This document shows positions 34,720 to 41,805 of a stretch of DNA of 64,000 bases, in pieces. Location of the stretch: assembly GCA_009363175.1 (NCBI GenBank), contig CP045205.1, forward strand, positions 2,790,001 to 2,854,000, in the 5' to 3' direction. Source of the stretch: Citrobacter telavivensis. Its GTDB lineage: Bacteria > Pseudomonadota > Gammaproteobacteria > Enterobacterales > Enterobacteriaceae. How positions within the stretch are numbered: position 1 is the first letter of the stretch; every line of letters begins with the position of its first letter. The notes under the pieces are model-generated. The model made no database searches. It was not told the origin of the DNA and was given only the letters and a program-made list of their open reading frames with translations. The translations under genes and the position numbers were made by a program.

Positions 34720-35700
34720 ATGACTGAGATTACACGTCCGGAATATGCTGATGTTGCAGCCGCCGCTGAGCGCATTGAAGGATATGCAAACAAGACGCCC
34801 GTAATGACCTTCCGGACCGTCAATGAGGAATTTGGCGCCGATGTTTTCTTTAAATGTGAAAACCTCCAGCGAATGGGGGCCTTTAAGTTTCGTGGGGCGA
34901 TGAATGCATTACGCCAGTTTACGCCACAACAGCGTGCAGCCGGCGTGGTGACATTTTCTTCCGGAAATCATGCCCAGGCGATAGCGTTGTCAGCCAAATT
35001 GCTGGGTATTCCGGCGACAATCATCATGCCTCATGATGCACCTGCCGCGAAAGTGGCGGCGACCAAGGGGTATGGCGGCAATGTCGTCATGTACGATCGC
35101 TATACGGAAGACCGTGAACAGATTGGTCGTGAACTGGCTGAAAAACAAGGATTGACGCTCATCCCTCCCTACGATCATCCCCATGTGATCGCCGGCCAGG
35201 GTACGGCGACCAAAGAGTTGATTGAGGAGGTCGGCCCACTGGATGTTCTTTTTGTCTGTCTGGGGGGCGGCGGGTTACTTTCCGGTTCAGCACTGGCAGC
35301 CCGGCAACTCTCTCCAGATTGCATTATTTATGGCGTGGAGCCTGAAGCCGGTAACGACGGACAGCAGTCTTTTCGCAGCGGGAAAATCGTGCACATCGAT
35401 ACGCCAAAAACGATTGCTGATGGTGCACAGACACAACATCTGGGGCACTATACGTTCCCTCTGATTCAAAAATACGTTAATGATATTCTGACCGTTTCAG
35501 ACAATGAACTCGTTGCCTCGATGAAGTTCATGGCGGAGCGCATGAAAATTGTCGCCGAACCCACCGGCTGTCTTGGCTTTGCGGCGGCAAGGGCGAGAAA
35601 AGCAGAACTCAGCGGGAAAAAAGTCGGCATTATCATCAGCGGCGGCAATGTGGATATCGCGCGCTACGGTGAGTTTCTGGCCGGGAAATCCGTCTCGTAA
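34720..35700 (+). CDS. PLP-dependent ammonia-lyase, threo-3-hydroxyaspartate / serine-threonine dehydratase type
   Basis: 326 residues, fold type II PLP enzyme. PLP lysine K56 in GAFKFRGA, SSGNHAQ (80-86), phosphate-binding GGGG (182-185) and the metal-binding loop GVEPEAGND (205-213, with E207 and D213) found in serine racemase and threo-3-hydroxyaspartate ammonia-lyase. The latter product (oxaloacetate plus ammonia) is my preferred call; threonine or serine dehydration is the alternative. No ACT domain, so not the biosynthetic IlvA type. Co-oriented with ridA-like and YheO-like genes. Confidence 0.85.
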   Translation: MTEITRPEYADVAAAAERIEGYANKTPVMTFRTVNEEFGADVFFKCENLQRMGAFKFRGAMNALRQFTPQQRAAGVVTFSSGNHAQAIALSAKLLGIPATIIMPHDAPAAKVAATKGYGGNVVMYDRYTEDREQIGRELAEKQGLTLIPPYDHPHVIAGQGTATKELIEEVGPLDVLFVCLGGGGLLSGSALAARQLSPDCIIYGVEPEAGNDGQQSFRSGKIVHIDTPKTIADGAQTQHLGHYTFPLIQKYVNDILTVSDNELVASMKFMAERMKIVAEPTGCLGFAAARARKAELSGKKVGIIISGGNVDIARYGEFLAGKSVS

Positions 35701-35752
35701 AGCGGTAAACGGATAGCAATAATGACAACGGGCATCACTGTGGGAGACCGGC

Positions 35753-36382
35753 ATGCCAAAAAACGACGAGAATTCGCTTCTCAGCCAACTTGACACTATC
35801 GCGAAGGGATTAAGCGAAACGTTTTCTCCCTTTTGCGAAGTGGTTGTTCATGACCTGAAGGATCCTGAGCATGCGATTATGTCGATACATAATAATTTAT
35901 CCGGGCGTGAGGCCGGACAACCGGCTACGGAACTCGGTCTGGCAAGGATTGCGTCTCCAGATTTCCCTGAAATTATTGCGAATTACGGCAATCAGTTTGC
36001 CGATGGCCGTCCGGTAAAAAGTACGTCTATTGGCATTAAGGATGAAGAGGGCAAATACGTCGCGGCATTATGCCTTAATGTCGATATGACGCTTTTCCGG
36101 GGGATGCAGAGCGCGCTGGCGCGTTTTACCGAAACAGAGAGTTCACCAATACGTGAACATCTTGACCCCGGGAGTACTGAAGTTATTCGCCAGCGAATCG
36201 ATGATTTTGCCGCGAAACGCGCCACTACGGCTCGCGCGCTTAAAACGGAAGACAGAAAGGTTGTGATCCAACAGTTACGAAAAGAGGGATTGTTGAATGT
36301 ACGTAAATCCATGGATACGGTGGCGCAGCATTTAGGGGTATCAAGGGCGACAGCCTACCTCTATGCGCGCCAGTCCGGGTAA
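35753..36382 (+). CDS. YheO-family PAS/HTH transcriptional regulator
   Basis: 209 residues: N-terminal YheO-like PAS domain (about 10-125, with FCEVVVHDLKDPEHAI) and a C-terminal helix-turn-helix (about 165-207, ending TVAQHLGVSRATAYLYAR). Family members such as DauR control amino-acid catabolic operons. GGGAG precedes the ATG and it lies 52 bases after the lyase gene, so it is likely a local regulator of the ridA-lyase pair. Confidence 0.88.
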   Translation: MPKNDENSLLSQLDTIAKGLSETFSPFCEVVVHDLKDPEHAIMSIHNNLSGREAGQPATELGLARIASPDFPEIIANYGNQFADGRPVKSTSIGIKDEEGKYVAALCLNVDMTLFRGMQSALARFTETESSPIREHLDPGSTEVIRQRIDDFAAKRATTARALKTEDRKVVIQQLRKEGLLNVRKSMDTVAQHLGVSRATAYLYARQSG

Positions 36383-36461
36383 GTCCGGGTCGGTGTGCTA
36401 TAGTTTCTGGTTTCTCTTTGGGTGAACAGACGTTTTGTCACTACGCCACGACAGGAACCGT

Positions 36462-36926
36462 ATGATGTCTCAACGCCCACCACAGACAACACGTCGGACA
36501 GCATTTTTTGCCGATACCACTGTACTGCTCCTGTTCTTCACGACAACAGGCATTATTAATGAACGCGTGATAGCGGGCATGACGTGGGAACAGGTGCTGC
36601 ATGCTCGTCTTCTGGGGGCGATTCTGATGGTTCCGGTTGCCAGACCTTACGGCATATGGCGGGACTGGTTGATGAAGCGAGCCGGAGAGAGTCGGATTTC
36701 TCAACTGCTGTGGGACAGTATGGCGCTCGTCAGTTTCCAGGTGCCGGTTTATGCGGCGATCATTGCGTTTAGCGGGGCGTCGGGGAGTGGGTTGGTCCAG
36801 GGGACGCTGGGCGCAGCCTTAATGATGCTCTTGCTGGGGCGCCCTTATGGTGCGTTTCTTAATGGGGTACGTAAGCTGTTCGGTTTACCGCCGGGGGGCG
36901 ATAAACCCATGTCCCTGAATAGCTGA
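36462..36926 (+). CDS. AlaE-like alanine exporter family protein
   Basis: 154 residues, four hydrophobic segments. The pattern ADTTVLLLF ... GMTWEQ ... ARPYGIWRDWLM ... FQVPVYAAI ... GRPYGAFLNGVRKLF parallels E. coli AlaE (L-alanine exporter) but is clearly diverged. ATG at 36462 follows AGGAACC; the frame opens earlier without a ribosome site. It lies 79 bases after the regulator, possibly read with the ridA-lyase group, and converges on the immunity-like gene five bases away. Confidence 0.8.
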   Translation: MMSQRPPQTTRRTAFFADTTVLLLFFTTTGIINERVIAGMTWEQVLHARLLGAILMVPVARPYGIWRDWLMKRAGESRISQLLWDSMALVSFQVPVYAAIIAFSGASGSGLVQGTLGAALMMLLLGRPYGAFLNGVRKLFGLPPGGDKPMSLNS

Positions 36927-36931
36927 ACCCT

Positions 36932-37390
36932 CTACAGACCAGGATATTTCCCGTCATCATCGACCAGATAAAGCTGCGTCAGATACCAGCGCTGATTTTG
37001 CTTTATTAAGTGATACTCGTACTCGGGGGAGTAATAGGTTTGTGGAAACCGGGTTTTTACAATAGCTGAATTATTCTCGACGACTACCGACAGAATTTTT
37101 TCCTGATTCGGGTCATGCGACGAGTCTGAACCAAAAGCGACAGGCTCACCTTTATAGTTGGGAAGCGTATATTTTTTCAACAACGCATCCCAGCGTTGTT
37201 GAGCATATTTCATCACGTTGTGGTCATCCTGCGTTTGATGCAGTGCAAATGAGCGATCGTTCCACGCTTTGTAGTCTCGTTGAAAACTGACAACAATTTC
37301 CTCTGGAGTGTTTAACGTATCTGCAATGGCATAACGGATGTTTAAAAATCCCATCAGTAATAAACAGAGTGCGATAAAACAATGTTTCAT
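36932..37390 (-). CDS. Exported NTF2-fold immunity-like protein
   Basis: 152 residues: signal peptide (about 1-23, ...RYAIA) then a domain resembling the NTF2-fold/RhsIA-type immunity proteins, with EIVVSFQRDYKAWN near the start, YKGEPVAFGSDSSHDP in the middle and YEYHLIKQNQRWYL near the end. Such proteins neutralise polymorphic toxins. No toxin, Rhs or secretion gene is visible nearby. Low G+C relative to neighbours, and IS1 sits 141 bases upstream. Annotation by recollected pattern only. Confidence 0.6.
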   Translation of the reverse strand: MKHCFIALCLLLMGFLNIRYAIADTLNTPEEIVVSFQRDYKAWNDRSFALHQTQDDHNVMKYAQQRWDALLKKYTLPNYKGEPVAFGSDSSHDPNQEKILSVVVENNSAIVKTRFPQTYYSPEYEYHLIKQNQRWYLTQLYLVDDDGKYPGL

Positions 37391-37546
37391 TGGAGTGTCT
37401 CAGTATGCTGGAAAAGGAAATCACTTTATTGTGCAATATATCATCTTTGAGACATTGCTTTGTCTGAAGAATGAGCAAACGCGCGGGAATAATAAAAGAA
37501 AGTTGTCCACAGCTATTGCAGGGGTAATTTGGGTAATGACTCCAAC

Positions 37547-38050
37547 TTATTGATAGTGTTTTATGTTCAGATAATGCCCGATGACTTTGTCATGCAGCTC
37601 CACCGATTTTGAGAACGACAGCGACTTCCGTCCCAGCCGTGCCAGGTGCTGCCTCAGATTCAGGTTATGCCGCTCAATTCGCTGCGTATATCGCTTGCTG
37701 ATTACGTGCAGCTTTCCCTTCAGGCGGGATTCATACAGCGGCCAGCCATCCGTCATCCATATCACCACGTCAAAGGGTGACAGCAGGCTCATAAGACGCC
37801 CCAGCGTCGCCATCGTGCGTTCACCGAATACGTGCGCAACAACCGTCTTCCGGAGCCTGTCATACGCGTAAAACAGCCAGCGCTGGCGCGATTTAGCCCC
37901 GACGTATCCCCACTGTTCGTCCATTTCCGCGCAGACGATGACGTCACTGCCCGGCTGTATGCGCGAGGTTACCGACTGCGGCCTGAGTTTTTTAAATGGC
38001 GGAAAATCGTGTTGAGGCCAACGCCCATAATGCGGGCGGTTGCCCGGCAT
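37547..38050 (-). CDS. insB: IS1 InsB transposase frame
   Basis: 167 residues, carrying the DDE-type catalytic part of IS1. Active transposase InsAB' is made by a -1 frameshift at AAAAAAC (minus strand, 37993 to 37987) from insA into this frame. Standard length, no internal stop. Confidence 0.95.
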   Translation of the reverse strand: MPGNRPHYGRWPQHDFPPFKKLRPQSVTSRIQPGSDVIVCAEMDEQWGYVGAKSRQRWLFYAYDRLRKTVVAHVFGERTMATLGRLMSLLSPFDVVIWMTDGWPLYESRLKGKLHVISKRYTQRIERHNLNLRQHLARLGRKSLSFSKSVELHDKVIGHYLNIKHYQ

Positions 38051-38244
38051 CCAACGCCATTCATGGCCATATCAATGATTTTCTGGTGCGTACCGGGTTG
38101 AGAAGCGGTGTAAGTGAACTGCAGTTGCCATGTTTTACGGCAGTGAGAGCAGAGATAGCGCTGATGTCCGGCAGTGCTTTTGCCGTTACGCACCACCCCG
38201 TCAGTAGCTGAACAGGAGGGACAGCTGATAGAAACAGAAGCCAC
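37969..38244 (-). CDS. insA: IS1 InsA regulatory protein
   Basis: 91 residues with a zinc-finger (CPSCSATDGVVRNG ... CSHC) and helix-turn-helix; binds the IS1 ends, represses insA transcription and supplies the N-terminus of InsAB'. Intact, and overlaps insB as normal for IS1. Confidence 0.95.
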   Translation of the reverse strand: MASVSISCPSCSATDGVVRNGKSTAGHQRYLCSHCRKTWQLQFTYTASQPGTHQKIIDMAMNGVGCRATARIMGVGLNTIFRHLKNSGRSR

Positions 38245-38374
38245 TGGAGCACCTCAAAAACACCATCATACACTAAATCAGTAAGTTGGCAGCATCACCG
38301 TAATTTGAGTTATGTATTATCTCGCCCGGTCCTGATGATGGGTAGATTCTCAATCAGAAATAATGACCGGCAGA

Positions 38375-38449
38375 CCGCCATTAGCTCATCTGGAAGAGCG
38401 AACGACTTTTGTTGTAGGGAACGGGGTTCGAGGCCTCGATGGCGGCCCA
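38375..38449 (+). tRNA. tRNA-like sequence, probably degenerate (anticodon unclear, possibly UUG)
   Basis: 75 bases that fold as a tRNA in three of four arms: acceptor CCGCCAT/ATGGCGG, then unpaired C and an encoded CCA; D arm GCTC-ATCTGGAA-GAGC with G18-G19; T arm CGGGG-TTCGAGG-CCTCG. The central 22 bases have the right length, but the anticodon stem does not pair in any regular 5-bp/7-base-loop register. ACGAC/GTTGT pairs perfectly but leaves only a TTTT loop. A strong terminator follows directly. It is either a tRNA pseudogene or an atypical tRNA-like RNA. Confidence 0.5.
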
Positions 38450-38454
38450 AATTT

Positions 38455-38488
38455 AAAGGCCCAGACGTTTGTCTGGGCCTTTTTGTTT
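38455..38488 (+). terminator. Strong terminator after the tRNA-like sequence
   Basis: A 12-bp perfect stem AAAGGCCCAGAC/GTCTGGGCCTTT with loop GTTT, then TTGTTTTC. It begins five bases after the encoded CCA and also lies just beyond the beta-lactamase stop on the other strand. Confidence 0.92.
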
Positions 38489-38508
38489 TCTCCGCGTGCT
38501 TGCCGGGA

Positions 38509-39393
38509 TCAAAGCCCTTCCGTCACAATTTTTGCGGCGGCGGCCAGAACATCTTTACGTCCTTTGGCATCCTGCTGTGGCTGTGTAAAGTAAGTCACGA
38601 GGATCAGCGGCGCACGATCTTCGGGCCAGATCACCGCGATATCATTCGTGGTGCCGTAATCGCCGCCCCCGGTTTTATCGCCAACCACCCAACTTTCAGG
38701 CAGTCCGGCACGAATACTCTGGCCGCCGGTTGTATTCCCTTTCAACCAGGCGACCAGTTGTGCCCGCTGCATACCGGCCAGTGCATCACCCAGCGTCAGC
38801 TTATGCAGGCTTTTTGCCATCGCCAGCGGCGAGGTGGTATCGCGTTCATCGCTAGGGATGGCGGTATTCAGTTCGGGTTCAGTCCTGTCCAGACGAAACG
38901 TGGTGTCGCCAATCGAACGGGCAAAGGCCGTGACGTTGCCGGTGCCACCCAGATGCTCAAGCAATTTATTCATTGCCGTATTATCGCTGTATTGCAGAGC
39001 GGCAGCACTTAGCTCCGCTAATGTCATCTCTTTATCGACGTATTTTTCCGTCACCGGGTTCCAGTTCGTGAGATCGGCTTTATTGATGGCCATTTTCTGC
39101 TGCAAGATATCGCGTTGCGTTTCACTCTGTTTTAATACGGCGGCGACGACAATCGTTTTACTGGTACTGCACATGGCAAAGCGCTCGTCACCGCGATAAA
39201 GAATTTGCGAACGATCGGCGGTATTAATGAGCGCAACGCCGAGTCGACCACCCGATTGTTTTTCTAAGGCTGCCAGCTTTTGCTGAACCTGTGGGGTAGC
39301 CGCTTGCTCACGGGCCGAAAGCGGCGAACTGCCGGCAAAGAAAGCGAGCATACCAGCGATAAGTAGCGTCTGATGGAATCGTTTTTTTAGCAT
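38509..39393 (-). CDS. Chromosomal class A beta-lactamase, CdiA/SED type
   Basis: 294-residue periplasmic serine beta-lactamase hydrolysing penicillins and many cephalosporins. Signal peptide about 1-27. Catalytic STSK at S76-K79 (Ambler S70-K73, preceded by C75), SDN 136-138, omega-loop EPELN 172-176 with general base E172 (Ambler E166), and KTGG 240-243. The sequence closely resembles the Citrobacter CdiA/SED enzymes, relatives of the CTX-M/KLUC group. Divergent from a LysR gene, the usual arrangement for inducible enzymes of this type. No mobile element carries it; IS1 is 210 bp away beyond its 3' end. Confidence 0.95.
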   Translation of the reverse strand: MLKKRFHQTLLIAGMLAFFAGSSPLSAREQAATPQVQQKLAALEKQSGGRLGVALINTADRSQILYRGDERFAMCSTSKTIVVAAVLKQSETQRDILQQKMAINKADLTNWNPVTEKYVDKEMTLAELSAAALQYSDNTAMNKLLEHLGGTGNVTAFARSIGDTTFRLDRTEPELNTAIPSDERDTTSPLAMAKSLHKLTLGDALAGMQRAQLVAWLKGNTTGGQSIRAGLPESWVVGDKTGGGDYGTTNDIAVIWPEDRAPLILVTYFTQPQQDAKGRKDVLAAAAKIVTEGL

Positions 39394-39584
39394 AAATAAC
39401 GTCCTTGAAAATCAGTAAATAGATTGATAAGCGCTTTCATTTTTTCCACTCAGACAGACAAAAGAAGAAAGAGAATTAAAGGCGCAAGATATCTCTGCGG
39501 TACCTGGACTATCCGCTATCAGCGCTTGCTTAACAAGCGAGAAGAATTTACCCTGGAATAAAGAAAATCTTATGAGTCCTTATT
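39394..39584. promoter_or_regulatory. Divergent promoter region of the beta-lactamase and its regulator
   Basis: 191 non-coding bases. The inverted repeat CGCTTGCTTAACAAGCG (39523-39539), 45 bases upstream of the regulator ATG, is a candidate LysR-regulator site. No other clear motif. Confidence 0.5.
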
Positions 39585-40445
39585 ATGCGTTCTAATCTTC
39601 CTCTCAATGCGCTACGCGCCTTTGAAGCTTCAGCTCGCCATTTGAGTTTTACACGAGCGGCACTGGAACTCTGTGTCACGCAGGCTGCCGTCAGCCAGCA
39701 GGTGCGTATCCTGGAAGATCGCCTGAACAGGGTGCTTTTTAAACGTCTGCCCAGAGGGCTGGAGATGACGGATGAGGCGCAGGCGCTGTTTGCCGTCCTG
39801 ACCGACGCCTTTAGCCAAATCGACACCATTTTCCGTAAGTTCGAGGGCGGGGAGTATCGTGAAGTGCTCACGGTCGCCGCGGTCGGGACATTTGCCGTTG
39901 GCTGGTTACTGCCGCGTATTGAGCAATTCCGGCAGGCGCATCCGTTCGTTGAGTTGCGCTTGCGCACAAATAACAACGTCGTGAATCTGGCGGCTGAGGG
40001 GCTGGATTTTGCCATCCGCTTTGGCAGCGGACAGTGGCCCGCTACCCATAACGACATGCTGTGCGAGGCTCCGCTGACCGTCCTGTGCACGCCAGAAACC
40101 GCGCAACGGCTTGGCCAGCCCGCCGATCTTCTGCAAGAGAATCTTCTGCGGTCATACCGGGCAGATGAGTGGGATAACTGGTTTGCTGCGGCAGGCGTGA
40201 CGGCGGAACGGATCAATGGCGCCGTTTTTGACTCCTCTCGCCTGATGATTGAAACGGTCATCCATACCGGCGGCGCGGCACTGGTTCCGGCAATGATGTT
40301 CACCAGAGAACTGGCCGCCGGACAACTCGTTCGGCCTTTCGCAATTGAAATCAACATGGGCGGTTACTGGCTTACCCACCTGAAGTCGAAACCGGTGACG
40401 CCCGCGATGGAAATATTCCGCGACTGGATCGTGAAAATGACATAA
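39585..40445 (+). CDS. LysR-family regulator of the beta-lactamase (AmpR/SedR type)
   Basis: 286 residues: winged helix at about 6-64 (SFTRAALELCVTQAAVSQQVRILE) and LysR effector domain (about 90-285). The N-terminus RSNLPLNALRAFEASARHLSFTRAA is the AmpR signature. In AmpR-type proteins a cell-wall muropeptide switches the regulator from repressor to activator, so beta-lactamase expression is probably inducible. Divergent from its presumed target. Confidence 0.92.
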   Translation: MRSNLPLNALRAFEASARHLSFTRAALELCVTQAAVSQQVRILEDRLNRVLFKRLPRGLEMTDEAQALFAVLTDAFSQIDTIFRKFEGGEYREVLTVAAVGTFAVGWLLPRIEQFRQAHPFVELRLRTNNNVVNLAAEGLDFAIRFGSGQWPATHNDMLCEAPLTVLCTPETAQRLGQPADLLQENLLRSYRADEWDNWFAAAGVTAERINGAVFDSSRLMIETVIHTGGAALVPAMMFTRELAAGQLVRPFAIEINMGGYWLTHLKSKPVTPAMEIFRDWIVKMT

Positions 40446-40474
40446 ACGGGAGCCAGCAGACTCCCGTTTACGGC

Positions 40475-40903
40475 TCAGCGTACCACCAGTACAGGACAGT
40501 GTGCATGGCGCACGACGGCTGCGGCGGTAGAACCCAACAGGTACGTTGAGATACCGGGCTGGTGTGAAGCGATGATCACCAGGTCAGCACTGACGGAATC
40601 CGCCAGTTTCAGGATCTGATCTTTCGGGGGGCCATATACCACATGCTTTTGAACACGGCCTTCAGGGATATCGAATTGTTTCACAATCTCATCGAGTTTC
40701 TGTGATGCCTTCGTCTGCAGTCCATTTTTATCCGGGAGTTCGCCAGAGTAAGCGAGCCCCAGGGATGCATAAAAGGGGACTGAGGGAATGACTGACAGAA
40801 AATGGACTTTTGCCGTTTTGGCGTGAATTTTAACCTGAGGAATAAGTTGCCGGGTGAGATCGGCTTCTGAGATATCAATGGGCACCAGAACAGAACGATA
40901 CAT
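40475..40903 (-). CDS. Universal stress protein, UspF/UspG type
   Basis: 142 residues, Usp fold. The ATP-binding motif G-2x-G-9x-G(S/T) appears near the C-terminus in the STYLLGSTAAAVVRHAHCPV segment. ATG at 40903 is chosen over ATG 40909 because AGGAGG is eight bases from the former and overlaps too closely with the latter. Similar to E. coli UspF but diverged, so I give no gene symbol. Convergent with the LysR gene across a GC-rich hairpin (about 40443-40470). Confidence 0.85.
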   Translation of the reverse strand: MYRSVLVPIDISEADLTRQLIPQVKIHAKTAKVHFLSVIPSVPFYASLGLAYSGELPDKNGLQTKASQKLDEIVKQFDIPEGRVQKHVVYGPPKDQILKLADSVSADLVIIASHQPGISTYLLGSTAAAVVRHAHCPVLVVR

Positions 40904-41016
40904 AGTCATTACCTCCTGTTTTTTGTCTCCAGTCGCAGTATATCGAATCTGCTTTTTGCATAAAAAGTGACCAGATCAAGTTTCCGTCATTTACGCTCAG
41001 CGGTGTTGAATAAATT

Positions 41017-41039
41017 TAGTTGTTATAATATAACATTTC
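41017..41039. promoter_or_regulatory. Zur operator upstream of zinT
   Basis: Perfect palindrome TGTTATAATATAACA (41021-41035) with the right-hand flank TTTC of the Zur consensus, 30 bases before the start codon. Confidence 0.85.
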
Positions 41040-41068
41040 ATCTTATTCACTTGATTGAGGGTACGACG

Positions 41069-41719
41069 TTGGCAATGCATTGGAAAAAAATATCAATCTC
41101 TCTGGGAATGCTGTGGATCAGCAGTTATGCCTTCGCCCACGGCGATCACGCGCATGGCGTGCCGCTGACAGAAATGGAACAGAAGGCGGCGCAAGGCGAA
41201 TTTGCGGATAGCAATGTCAGGGACAGGGCGCTTACCGACTGGGACGGCATGTGGCAATCCGTTTATCCTTATCTGGTTAGCGGCGAGCTGGATCCGGTTT
41301 TTAAACAAAAGGCGGAAAAGGATAAGAGTAAAACGGCGGAAGAGGTGAAATCCTACTACCGTAAAGGCTATGCGACGAAGGTCGATACCATTGGCATCGA
41401 AAATGGCGTGATGGAGTTTCATACCGGCAAGCAGGTAGCCTCCTGTCAGTATGACTACGCCGGTTACAAAATCCTGACCTATACGTCAGGTAAAAAAGGG
41501 GTGCGCTATCTGTTTGAATGCAAAGATGCAAACAGTAAGGCGCCGAAGTTTGTGCAGTTCAGCGATCATATCATTGCGCCGCGCACGTCGAACCATTTCC
41601 ACATTTTTATGGGCAATACCTCACAGCAGGCGCTACTGGAAGAGATGGATAACTGGCCGACCTATTACCCTTATCAACTCAAGGCCCAGGCCGTGGTGGA
41701 TGAAATGCTGCACCACTAA
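41069..41719 (+). CDS. zinT: Periplasmic zinc-binding protein ZinT
   Basis: Binds Zn(II) (also Cd(II)) in the periplasm and helps feed ZnuABC under zinc limitation. 216 residues: signal peptide ending YAFA, mature N-terminus HGDHAHG rich in metal ligands, then the lipocalin-like YodA domain with the SNHFHIF metal site (about 182-188). TTG at 41069 is chosen because GAGGG lies seven bases upstream and it gives the E. coli N-terminus and length; ATG 41075 is the alternative. Controlled by the Zur box just upstream. Confidence 0.94.
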   Translation: MAMHWKKISISLGMLWISSYAFAHGDHAHGVPLTEMEQKAAQGEFADSNVRDRALTDWDGMWQSVYPYLVSGELDPVFKQKAEKDKSKTAEEVKSYYRKGYATKVDTIGIENGVMEFHTGKQVASCQYDYAGYKILTYTSGKKGVRYLFECKDANSKAPKFVQFSDHIIAPRTSNHFHIFMGNTSQQALLEEMDNWPTYYPYQLKAQAVVDEMLHH

Positions 41720-41805
41720 ATTCAGGTTCAGCCCGCTGCTTGTCGGCGGGTTTCCTGCCGCGTTAAGGTGTACCGGGCAGAAATGACATGATAACGGTTG
41801 AGACG

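Larger units (their letters stand above)
37532..38299 (-). mobile_element. IS1, complete 768-bp copy
   Basis: Ends match IS1 inverted repeats: GGTAATGACTCCAACTTA at the left end and the complement of GGTGATGCTGCCAACTTA at the right. Length is exactly 768 bp. Flanked by an 8-bp direct repeat GTAATTTG (37524-37531 and 38300-38307), the target duplication. Transposase genes insA and insB read on the minus strand and look intact. Confidence 0.97.

Noticed and set aside
38305..39012. 235-codon plus-strand frame opposite the beta-lactamase gene
   Set aside because: It runs through the tRNA-like sequence and terminator and is antisense to a well-recognised gene; a shadow frame.
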